Source: Streptomyces atroolivaceus
Lineage (GTDB): Bacteria; Actinomycetota; Actinomycetes; Streptomycetales; Streptomycetaceae
DNA: 64,000 bases
Assembly: GCF_000717025.1 (NCBI RefSeq)
Contig: NZ_JNXG01000018.1
Location: 248,001 to 312,000, forward strand
Direction: 5' to 3'
Shown: positions 36,430 to 45,538 of the stretch, in pieces
Layout: each line of letters begins with the position of its first letter
Position numbering within the stretch: position 1 is the first letter of the stretch
The notes under the pieces: model-generated
Seen by the model: only the letters and a program-made list of their open reading frames with translations
The model's database searches: none
What the model was told of the DNA's origin: nothing
Position numbers and translations under genes: made by a program

Positions 36430-37391
36430 CGGGCACCTCCCGAAAGTCGGCCGCGCAGCCGCGGATCGATGATCCGCTGGACCAGGTCGGCCACGAAGCC
36501 GATCACCAGCACCGCGAGGGTGGACACGAACAGCACGCCCTGGATGACCGGGTAGTCGTGCTGCGCGATGCCGGTGGCGAGCAGGGAGCCGAGGCCCGGC
36601 AGCGCGTACACCGACTCCACGACGACGGCGCCGAGCAGCGTCGAGGCGAGTTCGATGCCGAGGACGGAGATTACAGGCACGGCGCCGTTGCGCAGTCCGT
36701 GCCGCCACAGGGCGCGGCCGAAGGACGAGCCGAGGGCGCGCGCCGTGCGCAGGTAGTCGCTGCCGAGGACGTCGAGGGTGGCGGAGCGGACGTAGCGGAT
36801 CAGGGACGCGCTCATCACGAGGGCGATGGTCACGACCGGCAGGACGAGGGCGCGGAACGCCTCGGCCGGATCGGACCAGCCGTCCTGCGGGAAGCCGCCG
36901 GAGGGCAGCCAGCCCGCGTTCAGCGCGAACACCGCGATGAGGATCATGCCGAGCCAGAACACGGGTATCGCGATACCCAGTTGGGACACGCCGCTGAGCA
37001 GCGCGCCGTACCAGGTGTGCCGCTTGTACGCGGCGACGAACCCCGTGGGTACGGCGACCAGCACGGCGAGGACGAACGCGGCCAGGGTGAGTGGCACGGT
37101 GACGTCCAGCCGGGCGGTGACCTCGGGTCCCACGGGCAGTGAGCTGACGAACGAGGTGCCGAGGTCGCCGCTCGCGAGCTGCCCGAGCCAGTGGGTGAAC
37201 TGTTCGGGCAGCGGGCGGTCGGAACCGATGGAGTGGCGGGCCGCGGCTATCTGCTCGGGGCCGGCGCCCACCGCGGTGAGCGCGTTGGCCGGGTCGCCGG
37301 GCAGCATGCGCAGCAGCACGAACAGCACCACGCTCGCCAGGGCCAGCGATACGGCGAGGAAGGCGAGCCGGCGCAGCAGATAGCGCGCCAT
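36426..37391 (-). CDS. Peptide/nickel-type ABC transporter permease (DppB-like)
   Basis: 321 residues. DppB hallmarks: the N-terminal helix YLLRRLAFLAVSLALASVV, LLRMLPGDPA, the long periplasm-facing loop, the EAA region DYLRTARALGSSFGRALWRH, VVESVYALPGLGSLL and the C-terminal IIDPRLRG. Start and preceding stop overlap by one base (TGATG), so it is coupled to the binding-protein gene. Confidence 0.92.
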   Translation of the reverse strand: MARYLLRRLAFLAVSLALASVVLFVLLRMLPGDPANALTAVGAGPEQIAAARHSIGSDRPLPEQFTHWLGQLASGDLGTSFVSSLPVGPEVTARLDVTVPLTLAAFVLAVLVAVPTGFVAAYKRHTWYGALLSGVSQLGIAIPVFWLGMILIAVFALNAGWLPSGGFPQDGWSDPAEAFRALVLPVVTIALVMSASLIRYVRSATLDVLGSDYLRTARALGSSFGRALWRHGLRNGAVPVISVLGIELASTLLGAVVVESVYALPGLGSLLATGIAQHDYPVIQGVLFVSTLAVLVIGFVADLVQRIIDPRLRGRLSGGAR

Positions 37392-38908
37392 CAGCCCGTC
37401 TTCTTGATGTCGTAGGCGAAGAACTGCGAGTTCAGGCCGTTGAGCGGGTAGCCGGAGAGCTTGTTGTTCGCGACGACGATCTGCGGGTAGAGGTACAGCC
37501 AGTCGCTGGCGGCGTCCTCAGCGGTCTGCCGGTTGACCTTCTTGAGCAGCTCGGTCTGCTCGGCGGTGCTGGAGGCTTCCTCGGCCTGCTCCACCCACTT
37601 GCTGACCTGCGGGTTGTCGTAGCCCCAGTAGAAGTCGGGGTTGCCGTACCAGACCAGGTCGCGGTCGTTGACGTGTTCCTGGAGCGTGGCCGCGAAGTCG
37701 TGGTTCTTGTAGACCTTCGTGTACCACTCGTCCGGAGTGATCGTGTTGATCTTGACCGTGATGCCGACCTTGGCGAGCTGGGACCTGATGAAGGTCGCCG
37801 CCGTCGGGTGCGGGTCGTAGTTGGGGGTGTCGAGGGTGAAGCTGAAGCCCTTGGCGTAACCGGCCTCGGCGAGCAGCTTCTTGGCCTTCGTCACGTCGTG
37901 GGCGTCGACGTCGGTGAGGTCCTCGTACCAGGGGTCGGTGGGCGGCACCATCGAGCCGATCTGCTTGCCGTAGCCGCCCCAGACGGACTCCAGGAGCTTC
38001 TTGTCGTCGATGGCGGCGGAAACGGCCTGGCGCACCTTGACGTCGGTGAAGGGCTTGGCCTTGTCGTTGAACGCCAGCAGCAGCTTGGTGGTGGAGTCGC
38101 CGTCGTTCACCTTGTAGTTGCCGTTGCTCTTGAACTGCTCCAGGGCGTCGGGCGACTGCTCGCTCGTGACCACGTCGACGGCGTTCGTCAGCAGCGCGTT
38201 GTTCAGCGCCGTGGCGTCCTTGTAGTAGTGGAAGACGACCTGCTTGTTGGCGGCGGCGTCGCCCCAGTAACCGGCGAAGCGGTTCAGGCTCAGCGCGGAG
38301 CCACGGGTCCACTTGTCCAGGGTGTACGGGCCGGTGCCGTCCTCGGTCGTCTTCAGGTCCTTCGCCTGGGAGTTGATGATCCAGACGTAGGAGAGGTTGT
38401 AGACGAAGGAGATCGACTTCTTGGACAGCGCGATCTTCACGGTCCGCGCGTCCGGGGTGGCGATGTCCTTGACGACCTCGAGATTGCTCTTGCGGGCGGA
38501 CTGGGAGTCGTCCGCGAGCACCTTCTCCAGGCTGTACTTGACGTCCTGGCTGGTGAGTTCCTTGCCGCTGTGGAACTTCACACCGTCGCGGAGGGTGAAG
38601 GTGTAGGTGAGACCGTCGGCGCTGATCTCGTAGTCCTGGGCGAGGAGCTTGTCGATCTTGCCGTCGTCGGCGAGCCCGAACAGGCCCTCGTAGACGTTTC
38701 CGTTGAGGGCCTCGGTGACACCCTGGCCGCCACCCGCGGTGTTGTCGAGGTTCTGCGGCTCGTAGAGGGAGCCGATGTTGACGACCGCGTCCTTGTCCCA
38801 GGTGCCGCCCGAGGCGCTGGACCCGCCGGAGCCGCCGCAGGCGGTCAGGGTCAGGGCGAGAGCGGCGACGGAGGCGGTGCCGTACAGGACGTTCTTCTTG
38901 GTGCTCAT
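37391..38908 (-). CDS. Peptide/nickel-type ABC transporter substrate-binding lipoprotein
   Basis: 505 residues. A lipoprotein signal ends in the lipobox LTAC with Cys24, followed by a Gly/Ser spacer. Family 5 solute-binding protein (SBP_bac_5): NIGSLYEPQNLD, YEGLFGLADDGKIDKLLAQD, LTYTFTLRDGVKFHSGKELT, QAVSAAIDDKKLL and LDTPNYDPHPTAATFIRSQL. It captures the ligand outside the membrane and hands it to DppB/DppC. The ligand (peptide, metal chelate or other) cannot be told from sequence. 39 bases separate it from the DUF1684 gene upstream. Confidence 0.9.
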   Translation of the reverse strand: MSTKKNVLYGTASVAALALTLTACGGSGGSSASGGTWDKDAVVNIGSLYEPQNLDNTAGGGQGVTEALNGNVYEGLFGLADDGKIDKLLAQDYEISADGLTYTFTLRDGVKFHSGKELTSQDVKYSLEKVLADDSQSARKSNLEVVKDIATPDARTVKIALSKKSISFVYNLSYVWIINSQAKDLKTTEDGTGPYTLDKWTRGSALSLNRFAGYWGDAAANKQVVFHYYKDATALNNALLTNAVDVVTSEQSPDALEQFKSNGNYKVNDGDSTTKLLLAFNDKAKPFTDVKVRQAVSAAIDDKKLLESVWGGYGKQIGSMVPPTDPWYEDLTDVDAHDVTKAKKLLAEAGYAKGFSFTLDTPNYDPHPTAATFIRSQLAKVGITVKINTITPDEWYTKVYKNHDFAATLQEHVNDRDLVWYGNPDFYWGYDNPQVSKWVEQAEEASSTAEQTELLKKVNRQTAEDAASDWLYLYPQIVVANNKLSGYPLNGLNSQFFAYDIKKTG

Positions 38909-38947
38909 GGGGCGAGGGCTCTTTCGGTGCGGGGAGCTGCGGGGTGA

Positions 38948-39688
38948 TCAGTGCTGGGCGTCGAAGCCGTCACGGAAGACAGGGAGCTTCTCGCCGGCCT
39001 CGACGGGCAGGTGGAAGCGGTTCTGCCGCGGCGGCATCGGACAGTTGTACTGATCGGAGAATCCGCAGGGCGGCACGAAGGCCTGGTTGAAGTCGAGGAC
39101 GACCCTGCCGGCGTCGTCCGTACGCCGCACGAAGAGGAACCGGCCGGCCCCGTAGGTGACGTCGCCGTTGGTCGGGTCGCCGAAGACGAGCAGCAGGGTG
39201 CCGTCGTCGTCGAAGGCGCTGAGCGTGTACGCGCGGCCGTCGACGGTGAGTGTGATGTCGCCGGGGACGACCAGGTCGCGGCTGCCGCCGTTGTCCCGGA
39301 TGTGCTCGAAGGCGATGCGCCGGGCACCCGCGACGGGCGTGTACGAGGCTTCCAGGACCCAGGCGGGGTCGTAGGGGAAGGCGTCGACCCGGTCGAAGTG
39401 GCGGATGGCGGGCGCGTCGGCGTCCCAGAACCGCAGACCGTGCTCGTCCTCGCCGGTGACCCGGTCCGTCCGCCGCAGTGTGGTGACGGTCACGGTGTCC
39501 GGCAGACCCGCGCGCGCGTGGGCCACGTCCGGGACCTCGCCCGCCGGAGCCCAGCGGGTTTCGACCAGGGCGAGATTGCCTGTCGGGGACGTGAGCGCGC
39601 GGTGGCGCCCGGCACGCCAGGCGTCCCATTCCTCCGCTGGGTCGATGGATGCGCGGTCGGGGGCGGGCTGGGACACGGTAGTACTCAT
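38948..39688 (-). CDS. DUF1684 family protein, first gene of the ABC transporter operon
   Basis: 246 residues from MSTTVSQPAPDRA at 39688; an upstream ATG at 39775 would add 29 residues. Family signatures are WDAWRAGRHRALTSPTGNLALV near the start, LRFWDADAPAIRHFDRVDAF and PYDPAW in the middle, and the highly conserved end DFNQAFVPPCGFSDQYNCPM with PPRQNRFHLPVEAGEK. No catalytic function is established. It leads an operon of tightly spaced transporter genes, so its product may process or sense the imported ligand (inference). The upstream A+T-rich patch at about 39745-39790 is a likely promoter. Confidence 0.85.
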   Translation of the reverse strand: MSTTVSQPAPDRASIDPAEEWDAWRAGRHRALTSPTGNLALVETRWAPAGEVPDVAHARAGLPDTVTVTTLRRTDRVTGEDEHGLRFWDADAPAIRHFDRVDAFPYDPAWVLEASYTPVAGARRIAFEHIRDNGGSRDLVVPGDITLTVDGRAYTLSAFDDDGTLLLVFGDPTNGDVTYGAGRFLFVRRTDDAGRVVLDFNQAFVPPCGFSDQYNCPMPPRQNRFHLPVEAGEKLPVFRDGFDAQH

Positions 39689-39868
39689 TCGTCTAGGCGG
39701 GCAGCCCTCACGGTCCCTGGGAGACAGGGTGTGAATAAGTGGCCAAAGCATCACCTTTATTGACCATAAGCTCATCTAATGTCAAACGCCCGTGCCACAT
39801 TGTGAGACGCATCTCTGGGGTGAGGACGGCGGGCAACCGTCCCGGAGAGGGCAAGATCACCGAATGCG

Positions 39869-40123
39869 CTACTCCACCTGAATTAGCAGGCGGCCCAGGT
39901 GGGCAACTCCGTGAATCAGATGAACGAGAGTGGCAAGGATTCGGTCGACGAGGACCAACGTGTCCTTCGCGCCCGCTCCGACCGCACGCCGGCCCGGTCC
40001 GTCGAGCAGCTCACCATCTCTCCGGGCCCGCCACTCCGGTACGGGATCGGCGATCACAGCCACCTCAAGCCCTGTGACCCGACGCTCCGACGTGATCAAC
40101 CCACGCGGCTTCATCTCCACCAC
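39869..40123 (-). mobile_element. N-terminal fragment of an IS5-like transposase
   Basis: 84 codons. LITSERRVTGLEVAVIAD, RRAVGAGAKDTLVLVDRILA and TLVHLIHGVAHLGRLL match the N-terminal region of Streptomyces IS5-type transposases (…RPRKRAVGAGAKxxLVFVDRLLATLVHLRHGxTHDVLA), just before the helix-turn-helix; the DDE domain is missing. The open frame ends where the similarity ends. Confidence 0.65.
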
Positions 40124-40250
40124 GAAAGGCCTGGCGAGCCGGCGCTGCCATCACGCCGCGAACCGCGCACGAGGTTGGAGATCGTCCAGAGGCTTGGCAG
40201 GTCGTCCTGGCGGACGGCGTCGAGCCACTCCGGTAACCGCCCGCCCCGGT
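40111..40250 (-). mobile_element. Fragment of an ISL3-like transposase
   Basis: LPEWLDAVRQDDLPSLWTIS, NLVRGSRRDG and GSAGSPGLS recall the C-terminal part of ISL3-type transposases (LPxWIxAVRxDDLPxLxxFxxGLxRDxxAVxAGLxxPWNSG). It abuts the IS5-like fragment, as if one element had landed in another. Bases 40250-40729 show no gene I can support. Confidence 0.5.
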
Positions 40251-40729
40251 GCAACGGCCGACTGCCACTTCGACCACACCAGGTATGTGCGCCGCCCGGC
40301 GGACGGGCGCGAGGCCGAGCGCAGCCGGTGTCGACCGCAGCCGCTCGGTCCACGGGCCGTACCGCCTGGTCGGCCCGGCGTTCCGTACCTGCAGGACCAC
40401 CTCGTCGACGCCGGCCGGATCGGTGATGCCGAGGCAGTCGGTACCGACTTCCGTCGGTCATCATGCGTCTGCACCAGCGGGCCCCACTGCTGCCTCACGC
40501 GACCTTGGCCTCATCCTCATCCGGTCAGCCCGCGACCTTGCCGGCCATCTTGAGAGAGCAGCCCGCATCCTCATGCCCACCGAGCCCGCGCACTGCCCGG
40601 ATGCTGTCCTGCGCGGAGTTGCAGACCGCTGCTGACCTCGTAAGGCGCCGCCCGAGACCCGTCGACCGCTGGACACCGCCCGACCTGCCCAACGGGGTTC
40701 CACGAGGGCCCGCCGACGTGGTCGCCGCG

Positions 40730-42367
40730 TCAGCCGCGGTGGAGCAAGGTCAGCATGACCTCGTACAGCGTCGCTTCAGGGTCCGCCGCCGCGCCCTCGG
40801 AACGCCAGGCCACGAATCCGTCGGGGCGCACCAGGACGGCGCCCTCGGCGGAGGTGCCGTGGACGGCGGACCAGTCGGCCCCGTCCTCGGGCTTCAGGTC
40901 TGCGTCCGGGGCTGAACCGATCCCGAAGGCCTGGAGGGGGACCGACAGGCGCTTCGCCACTTGCTCCGCCCCCGCACGCCAGTCCGGAGACAGGGCGTCG
41001 CACAGCAGCACGAACGACTTCTCGTAAAGATCCAGAGTCGACACCCGCCCGCCGCCCCGGCCGAGCCACATGTGCGGTGCCCGGGTGCCGGGTTCGCCCG
41101 TGAGGCTCATGCTCTCCGGGACCACCGGAAGGCCGGGATCGACCTCCAGGACGGCGCCCCGCACGTAGCGGTAACCCAGGGCGACGGTGAGCATGCCGCC
41201 GCCCTTACGGCCGCCGCCAGGCCCGGGTGATCCGGCGTACCCCGGGTGGCTGTGTTCTCCCGAACGGGCCGACGCACGCGCGCTCGTGGCCTTCGCCACC
41301 GGCAGCCGTTCCGCCTCGTACGTCTGGAGGAGCTCAGGCCCCGCGGCCTCGCCGATCACGGCAGCCAGCTTCCACGCCAGGTTGTGAGCGTCCTGGATAC
41401 CGGTGTTGGACCCGAAGGCTCCGGTGGGGGACATCTCGTGCGCCGAGTCGCCGGCGAGGAAGACCCGGCCGGAACCGTAGCGTTCGGCGACCCGCTCGGC
41501 CGCGTGCCAGGGGGCCTTGCCCGTGATCTCGACATCCAGGTCCGGCGCTCCGACCGCCCGTCGGATGTGCTCCGCGCACCGCTCGTCGGTGAAGTCCTCC
41601 AGCGTCTCACCCCGGTCGGGCTGCCACGGCGCGTGGAACACCCACTTCTCCTCGTTGTCCACGGGCAGGAGCGCCCCGTCCGCCTCCGGGTCGGTCAGAT
41701 AACAGACGATGAAGCGGCGGTCACCCACCACGGAGGCCAGCCGCCGCGAGCGGAAGGTGATGCTCACGTTGTGGAAGAGGTCGCCCGGCCCCGTCTGGCC
41801 GATGCCCAGCTGCTTCCGGACCGGGCTCCTCGGACCGTCGGCCGCGACGAGGTAGTCCGCCCTCACCGTGGTGAGTTCTCCGGTCGCCCGGTCCTTCAGT
41901 ACGGCGGTGACCCCGTCCGCGTCCTGCTCGAAAGTGATCAGCTCGGTCGAGAACCGCAGCTCGCTGCCCTGAGCCCGCGCATGGGTGACCAGCACGGGCT
42001 CCAGGTCGTTCTGGCTGCACAGGCACCAACCGCTCGGGCTGAACCTGGCAAGCCCGCCGCCCGGGTCGATCTCCTTGAAGAGCCACTCCTGGTCGTCGCC
42101 CGTGAGCGACCCGGCCTGAAGGATTCCGTGGTTGTCCGCCAGCACGGATGCGGCGTCGCGGATCAGCTGCTCCGCGCCCGCGGCCCGGAACAGCTCCATC
42201 GTGCGGACGTTGTTCCCCCGCCCCCGCGGGTGGGTCGAGGTGCTGCTGTGCTTCTCCACAAGCAGGTGGCGGACGCCGAGCCGGCTCAGGAAGAGGGAGG
42301 CGGACAGGCCCACCAGGGAGCCGCCCACGATGAGGACCGGTACGCGGAGGTCGACGTTCTCGTTCAT
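40730..42367 (-). CDS. Spore-pigment FAD-dependent polyketide hydroxylase (WhiE ORFVIII-type)
   Basis: 545 residues. PHBH-type aromatic hydroxylase: N-terminal FAD site VPVLIVGGSLVGLSASLFLS, LVEKHSSTSTHPRGRG, the DG motif YLVAADGPRSPVRKQLG and the second FAD motif VFLAGDSAHEMSPTGAFGSN followed by TGIQDAHNLAWKLA; the C-terminal thioredoxin-like domain covers about 400-545. It would oxidise the aromatic polyketide late in spore-pigment formation. It is transcribed away from the rest of the cluster, as in S. coelicolor whiE, across 274 bases that should hold both sporulation promoters. Confidence 0.9.
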   Translation of the reverse strand: MNENVDLRVPVLIVGGSLVGLSASLFLSRLGVRHLLVEKHSSTSTHPRGRGNNVRTMELFRAAGAEQLIRDAASVLADNHGILQAGSLTGDDQEWLFKEIDPGGGLARFSPSGWCLCSQNDLEPVLVTHARAQGSELRFSTELITFEQDADGVTAVLKDRATGELTTVRADYLVAADGPRSPVRKQLGIGQTGPGDLFHNVSITFRSRRLASVVGDRRFIVCYLTDPEADGALLPVDNEEKWVFHAPWQPDRGETLEDFTDERCAEHIRRAVGAPDLDVEITGKAPWHAAERVAERYGSGRVFLAGDSAHEMSPTGAFGSNTGIQDAHNLAWKLAAVIGEAAGPELLQTYEAERLPVAKATSARASARSGEHSHPGYAGSPGPGGGRKGGGMLTVALGYRYVRGAVLEVDPGLPVVPESMSLTGEPGTRAPHMWLGRGGGRVSTLDLYEKSFVLLCDALSPDWRAGAEQVAKRLSVPLQAFGIGSAPDADLKPEDGADWSAVHGTSAEGAVLVRPDGFVAWRSEGAAADPEATLYEVMLTLLHRG

Positions 42368-42641
42368 CAGTTGCTCCAGCTCGGACGCGGGACGGATGCA
42401 GTGTCCATGCCCTTGCAGGAGGCCTTCGGCCGGACTTCGGACGGTGCCTCACCTGAACGGTTCATAAATCTCGCGCTGCCCGTACCGGCGTTCCACGATC
42501 AGTCGCGGGAGCGATGCTCGCGATGCGGGGGCGGATGTCACGCGCCGGCGGGCAGGGACCTGCGCCGCTTCCACCGAAACCGACGGATGACGAGAGGCCA
42601 CGGGACGTGGCCTCCGCACCGTCTCGAAGGAGAGCGAAAAG

Positions 42642-43760
42642 ATGACAACCCTCTCGGAACGGATATCTCAGTCCGCCTTCGACGGTTCGAGGCTCCGGGT
42701 CATACTGCTGCTGGACCTGCACGACGGCGCCCAGAACCAGTTCCTCGAGGCGTACGAGCACATGCGCAACCAGGTGGCCTCGATTCCCGGACACATCAGC
42801 GACCAGCTGTGCCAGTCCATCGAGAACCCCTCGCAGTGGCTGATCACCAGTGAGTGGGAGAGCGCACCGCCCTTCCTGGCCTGGGTGAACAGCGAGGAGC
42901 ACGTCGCGACGGTGCAGCCGCTGCACAGCTGCGTGCGCGACACGCGCTCCCTTCGCTTCAGCGTCCTGCGGGAGACCGGGGCCGCGTTCGAGAGCACCCC
43001 CGAGCCTGCGAAGGGCCGCCTCCAGTCCGCTCCGCGACTGGGCGACGGCGTCGTGCGCCACGCACTCACCTTCACGGTGAAGCCGGGCACGGAGGAGATG
43101 GTCGCGAAGATCCTCTCCGACTACGACTCCCCGCAGGCACGCGTCGACGAGAACACCCGGCTGCGCCGTACCTCGCTCTTCATGCACGGAAACCGTGTCG
43201 TACGAGCGGTCGAGGTCGAGGGCGACCTCATGGCAGCTCTGCGCCACGTCTCCCGTCAGCCCGAGGTCAGGGCCGTCGAGGAGGCCATCAACCCGTACCT
43301 GGAGCAGGACCGTGACCTCAGCGATCCCGACTCCGCCCGGATGTTCTTCACCCGGGCAGCACTACCGACCGTCCACCACGTGACGGCGGGACGGCACGCC
43401 CCGGAGGACGTCCAGCGGCACTCGCTGTTCTACCAGGCCAAGGAGGGCTGTGGCATGGCGCTGGCCAGGCTGCTCGCCGGCCAGGACGAGGAAGTGGCGG
43501 ACGACGCGTCGAGCCCCGTCGAGAGCAGCACGATCTTCCAGCGCGACGACATCGTGGTGCGGCTCCTCGAAGTGCGCGGACCGCTCGACGCGCAGCCCGC
43601 GCACGCACTCGGCATCGGCGGCAACCGCAAGGCGGCCATGCTCGGCCGGCTGCTCGACGGCGGTGCCAACGGCATGCCGACGACCGACCAGGAGGCCGCG
43701 CGCTTCCTCGCGCAGGCCGAGATGAACCTGATCACCGACCGTCGGGCCACCGAGTCCTGA
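42642..43760 (+). CDS. Spore-pigment cluster protein, SchA/CurD-like (WhiE ORFI-type)
   Basis: 372 residues; AAGGAGAG ribosome binding site. It opens the main pigment operon. The N-terminal ~100 residues form an antibiotic-biosynthesis-monooxygenase-like ferredoxin fold (VILLLDLHDGAQNQFLEAYE, WLITSEWESAPPFLAWVNSE), and a central and a C-terminal SchA/CurD-like repeat (FTVKPGTEEMVAKILSDYDS; LFYQAKEGCGMALARLLAGQ) follow. The position as first gene and the family are diagnostic of whiE/sch/cur clusters; its biochemical role is unsettled. Confidence 0.88.
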   Translation: MTTLSERISQSAFDGSRLRVILLLDLHDGAQNQFLEAYEHMRNQVASIPGHISDQLCQSIENPSQWLITSEWESAPPFLAWVNSEEHVATVQPLHSCVRDTRSLRFSVLRETGAAFESTPEPAKGRLQSAPRLGDGVVRHALTFTVKPGTEEMVAKILSDYDSPQARVDENTRLRRTSLFMHGNRVVRAVEVEGDLMAALRHVSRQPEVRAVEEAINPYLEQDRDLSDPDSARMFFTRAALPTVHHVTAGRHAPEDVQRHSLFYQAKEGCGMALARLLAGQDEEVADDASSPVESSTIFQRDDIVVRLLEVRGPLDAQPAHALGIGGNRKAAMLGRLLDGGANGMPTTDQEAARFLAQAEMNLITDRRATES

Positions 43761-43826
43761 TGCGTCACCGGCAGCGGGGCGACCCGCTGCCGTCACACCG
43801 CACAACGTGCCTGGAGGAGAACAGCC

Positions 43827-44270
43827 ATGACCACCCACCGGCCTCGCATCGTGGACCTCAGCGAGACTCAGCCCAACCGCAGGCGCGGCGGCGACCTGCG
43901 CGCCCTGCTCACCCCCACGGCGGTGGGTGCCACCAGCGGCTTCATGGGGCTGGCCATCGTCGCCCCCGGTGACCGCATCGGTGAGCACTACCACCCGTAC
44001 TCCGAGGAATTCGTGTACGTCGTGGACGGACTCCTCGAAGTGGACCTGGACGGCGAATCACACCCGATGCGGCCCGACCAGGGCCTGCTGATCCCGCCGC
44101 ACGTCCGACACCGCTTCCGCAACGTGGGTGACGTGGAAGCCCGCATGGTCTTCCACCTCGGCCCGCTCGCCCCGCGTCCCGAGCTCGGACACGTGGACAC
44201 CGAGGTCACCGAGGCCGCGGACCCCAGTGACGGCTACGCGCCGCCAGAACGAACGGGGGCGGCCTCATGA
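43827..44270 (+). CDS. Cupin protein of the spore-pigment cluster (WhiE ORFII-type)
   Basis: 147 residues; a GGAGG site lies 8 bases upstream. Single-domain beta-barrel cupin: [20 protein letters not shown] gives the first metal motif (HxHxxxE-like) and [19 protein letters not shown] the second. It begins [19 protein letters not shown], as in pigment-cluster cupins. Thought to assist cyclisation or oxidation of the polyketide. Its stop overlaps the KS-alpha start by four bases. Confidence 0.9.
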   Translation: MTTHRPRIVDLSETQPNRRRGGDLRALLTPTAVGATSGFMGLAIVAPGDRIGEHYHPYSEEFVYVVDGLLEVDLDGESHPMRPDQGLLIPPHVRHRFRNVGDVEARMVFHLGPLAPRPELGHVDTEVTEAADPSDGYAPPERTGAAS

Positions 44271-45538
44271 CCCGGCGGCGCGTGGCCGTCACCGGGGTAG
44301 GCGTCGTCGCACCCGGTGGCATCGGAGCCCCGGCGTTCTGGGATCTGCTCGCCAACGGCCGCACCGCGACGCGCGGCATCACGCTGTTCGACCCGGCGGA
44401 GTTCCGTTCGCGCATAGCCGCCGAGTGCGACTTCGACCCCGTCGCCCACGGCCTGGACGCGGACCTGATAGCCCGCTCCGACCGTTACATCCAGTTCGCC
44501 CTGGTGGCCGCCAGGGAGGCACTGGGCGATGCCGGTCTCGACCTCGAGAGGGAGGACCCCTGGCGCATCGGCGTGTCCCTCGGAACCGCGGTCGGCGGCA
44601 CCACCCGACTGGAGCACGACTACGTCGCAGTCAGCGGCAGCGGCGCGCGCTGGGACGTCGACCCCCGTCCCGCGGGCGCGCACCTCGAACGCGCGTTCGC
44701 GCCCAGTACGCTCGCCTCCGCGGTCGCGGAGGAAGTCGGTGCGCACGGGCCCGTACAGACGGTCTCGACCGGCTGCACCTCCGGCCTCGACGCGATCGGG
44801 TACGCCTTCCACTCCGTGGAGGAGGGACGGGTCGACATCTGTGTCGCCGGAGCGTCCGACACGCCGATCACCCCCATCACGGTGGCCTGCTTCGACGCGA
44901 TCAAGGCGACCTCGGCGAACAACGACGACCCGGAGCACGCCTCCAGACCGTTCGACGCACGCAGGGACGGGTTCGTGATGGGCGAGGGCGGCGCCGTCCT
45001 CATCCTCGAGGAACTGGAACACGCCCGCGCCCGCGGCGCGACCGTCTACTGCGAGATATCGGGCTACGCCACGTTCGGCAACGCCTACCACATGACCGGG
45101 CTGACCACCGAGGGACTGGAGATGGCCGAGGCCATCAACACCGCCCTCGCGCACGCCCGGCTCGACGGATCGCAGGTCGACTACGTCAACGCGCACGGAT
45201 CGGGCACCAAGCAGAACGACCGGCACGAGACGGCAGCGGTCAAACGCGCCCTGGGCGCGCACGCGTACAAGGTGCCGATGAGCTCGATCAAGTCGATGGT
45301 CGGCCACTCACTCGGCGCCATCGGAGCCATCGAGATCGCCGCCTGCGTCCTGGCCATCAAGCACCAGACGGTGCCGCCGACGGCCAACTACGAGACCGCC
45401 GACCCCGAATGCGATCTCGACTACGTACCCCGCACCGCGCGGCCCCTCAAGCTGCGCAGCGTGCTCTCGGTCGGCAGCGGCTTCGGCGGATTCCAGTCCG
45501 CCGTCGCCATGACCCGATCAGGCGGGAGGACCCCATGA
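44267..45538 (+). CDS. Spore-pigment ketosynthase alpha (WhiE ORFIII-type)
   Basis: 423 residues. Type II PKS KS-alpha with active-site Cys170 in [14 protein letters not shown] and the catalytic histidines in [13 protein letters not shown] and [13 protein letters not shown]. It condenses malonyl-ACP units with the KS-beta partner. ATGA overlaps with the genes on both sides indicate translational coupling. Confidence 0.95.
   Translation: MTRRRVAVTGVGVVAPGGIGAPAFWDLLANGRTATRGITLFDPAEFRSRIAAECDFDPVAHGLDADLIARSDRYIQFALVAAREALGDAGLDLEREDPWRIGVSLGTAVGGTTRLEHDYVAVSGSGARWDVDPRPAGAHLERAFAPSTLASAVAEEVGAHGPVQTVSTGCTSGLDAIGYAFHSVEEGRVDICVAGASDTPITPITVACFDAIKATSANNDDPEHASRPFDARRDGFVMGEGGAVLILEELEHARARGATVYCEISGYATFGNAYHMTGLTTEGLEMAEAINTALAHARLDGSQVDYVNAHGSGTKQNDRHETAAVKRALGAHAYKVPMSSIKSMVGHSLGAIGAIEIAACVLAIKHQTVPPTANYETADPECDLDYVPRTARPLKLRSVLSVGSGFGGFQSAVAMTRSGGRTP

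Noticed and set aside
37673..38947. 424-codon plus-strand frame
   Set aside because: Val/Gly-rich antisense shadow of the substrate-binding protein gene.
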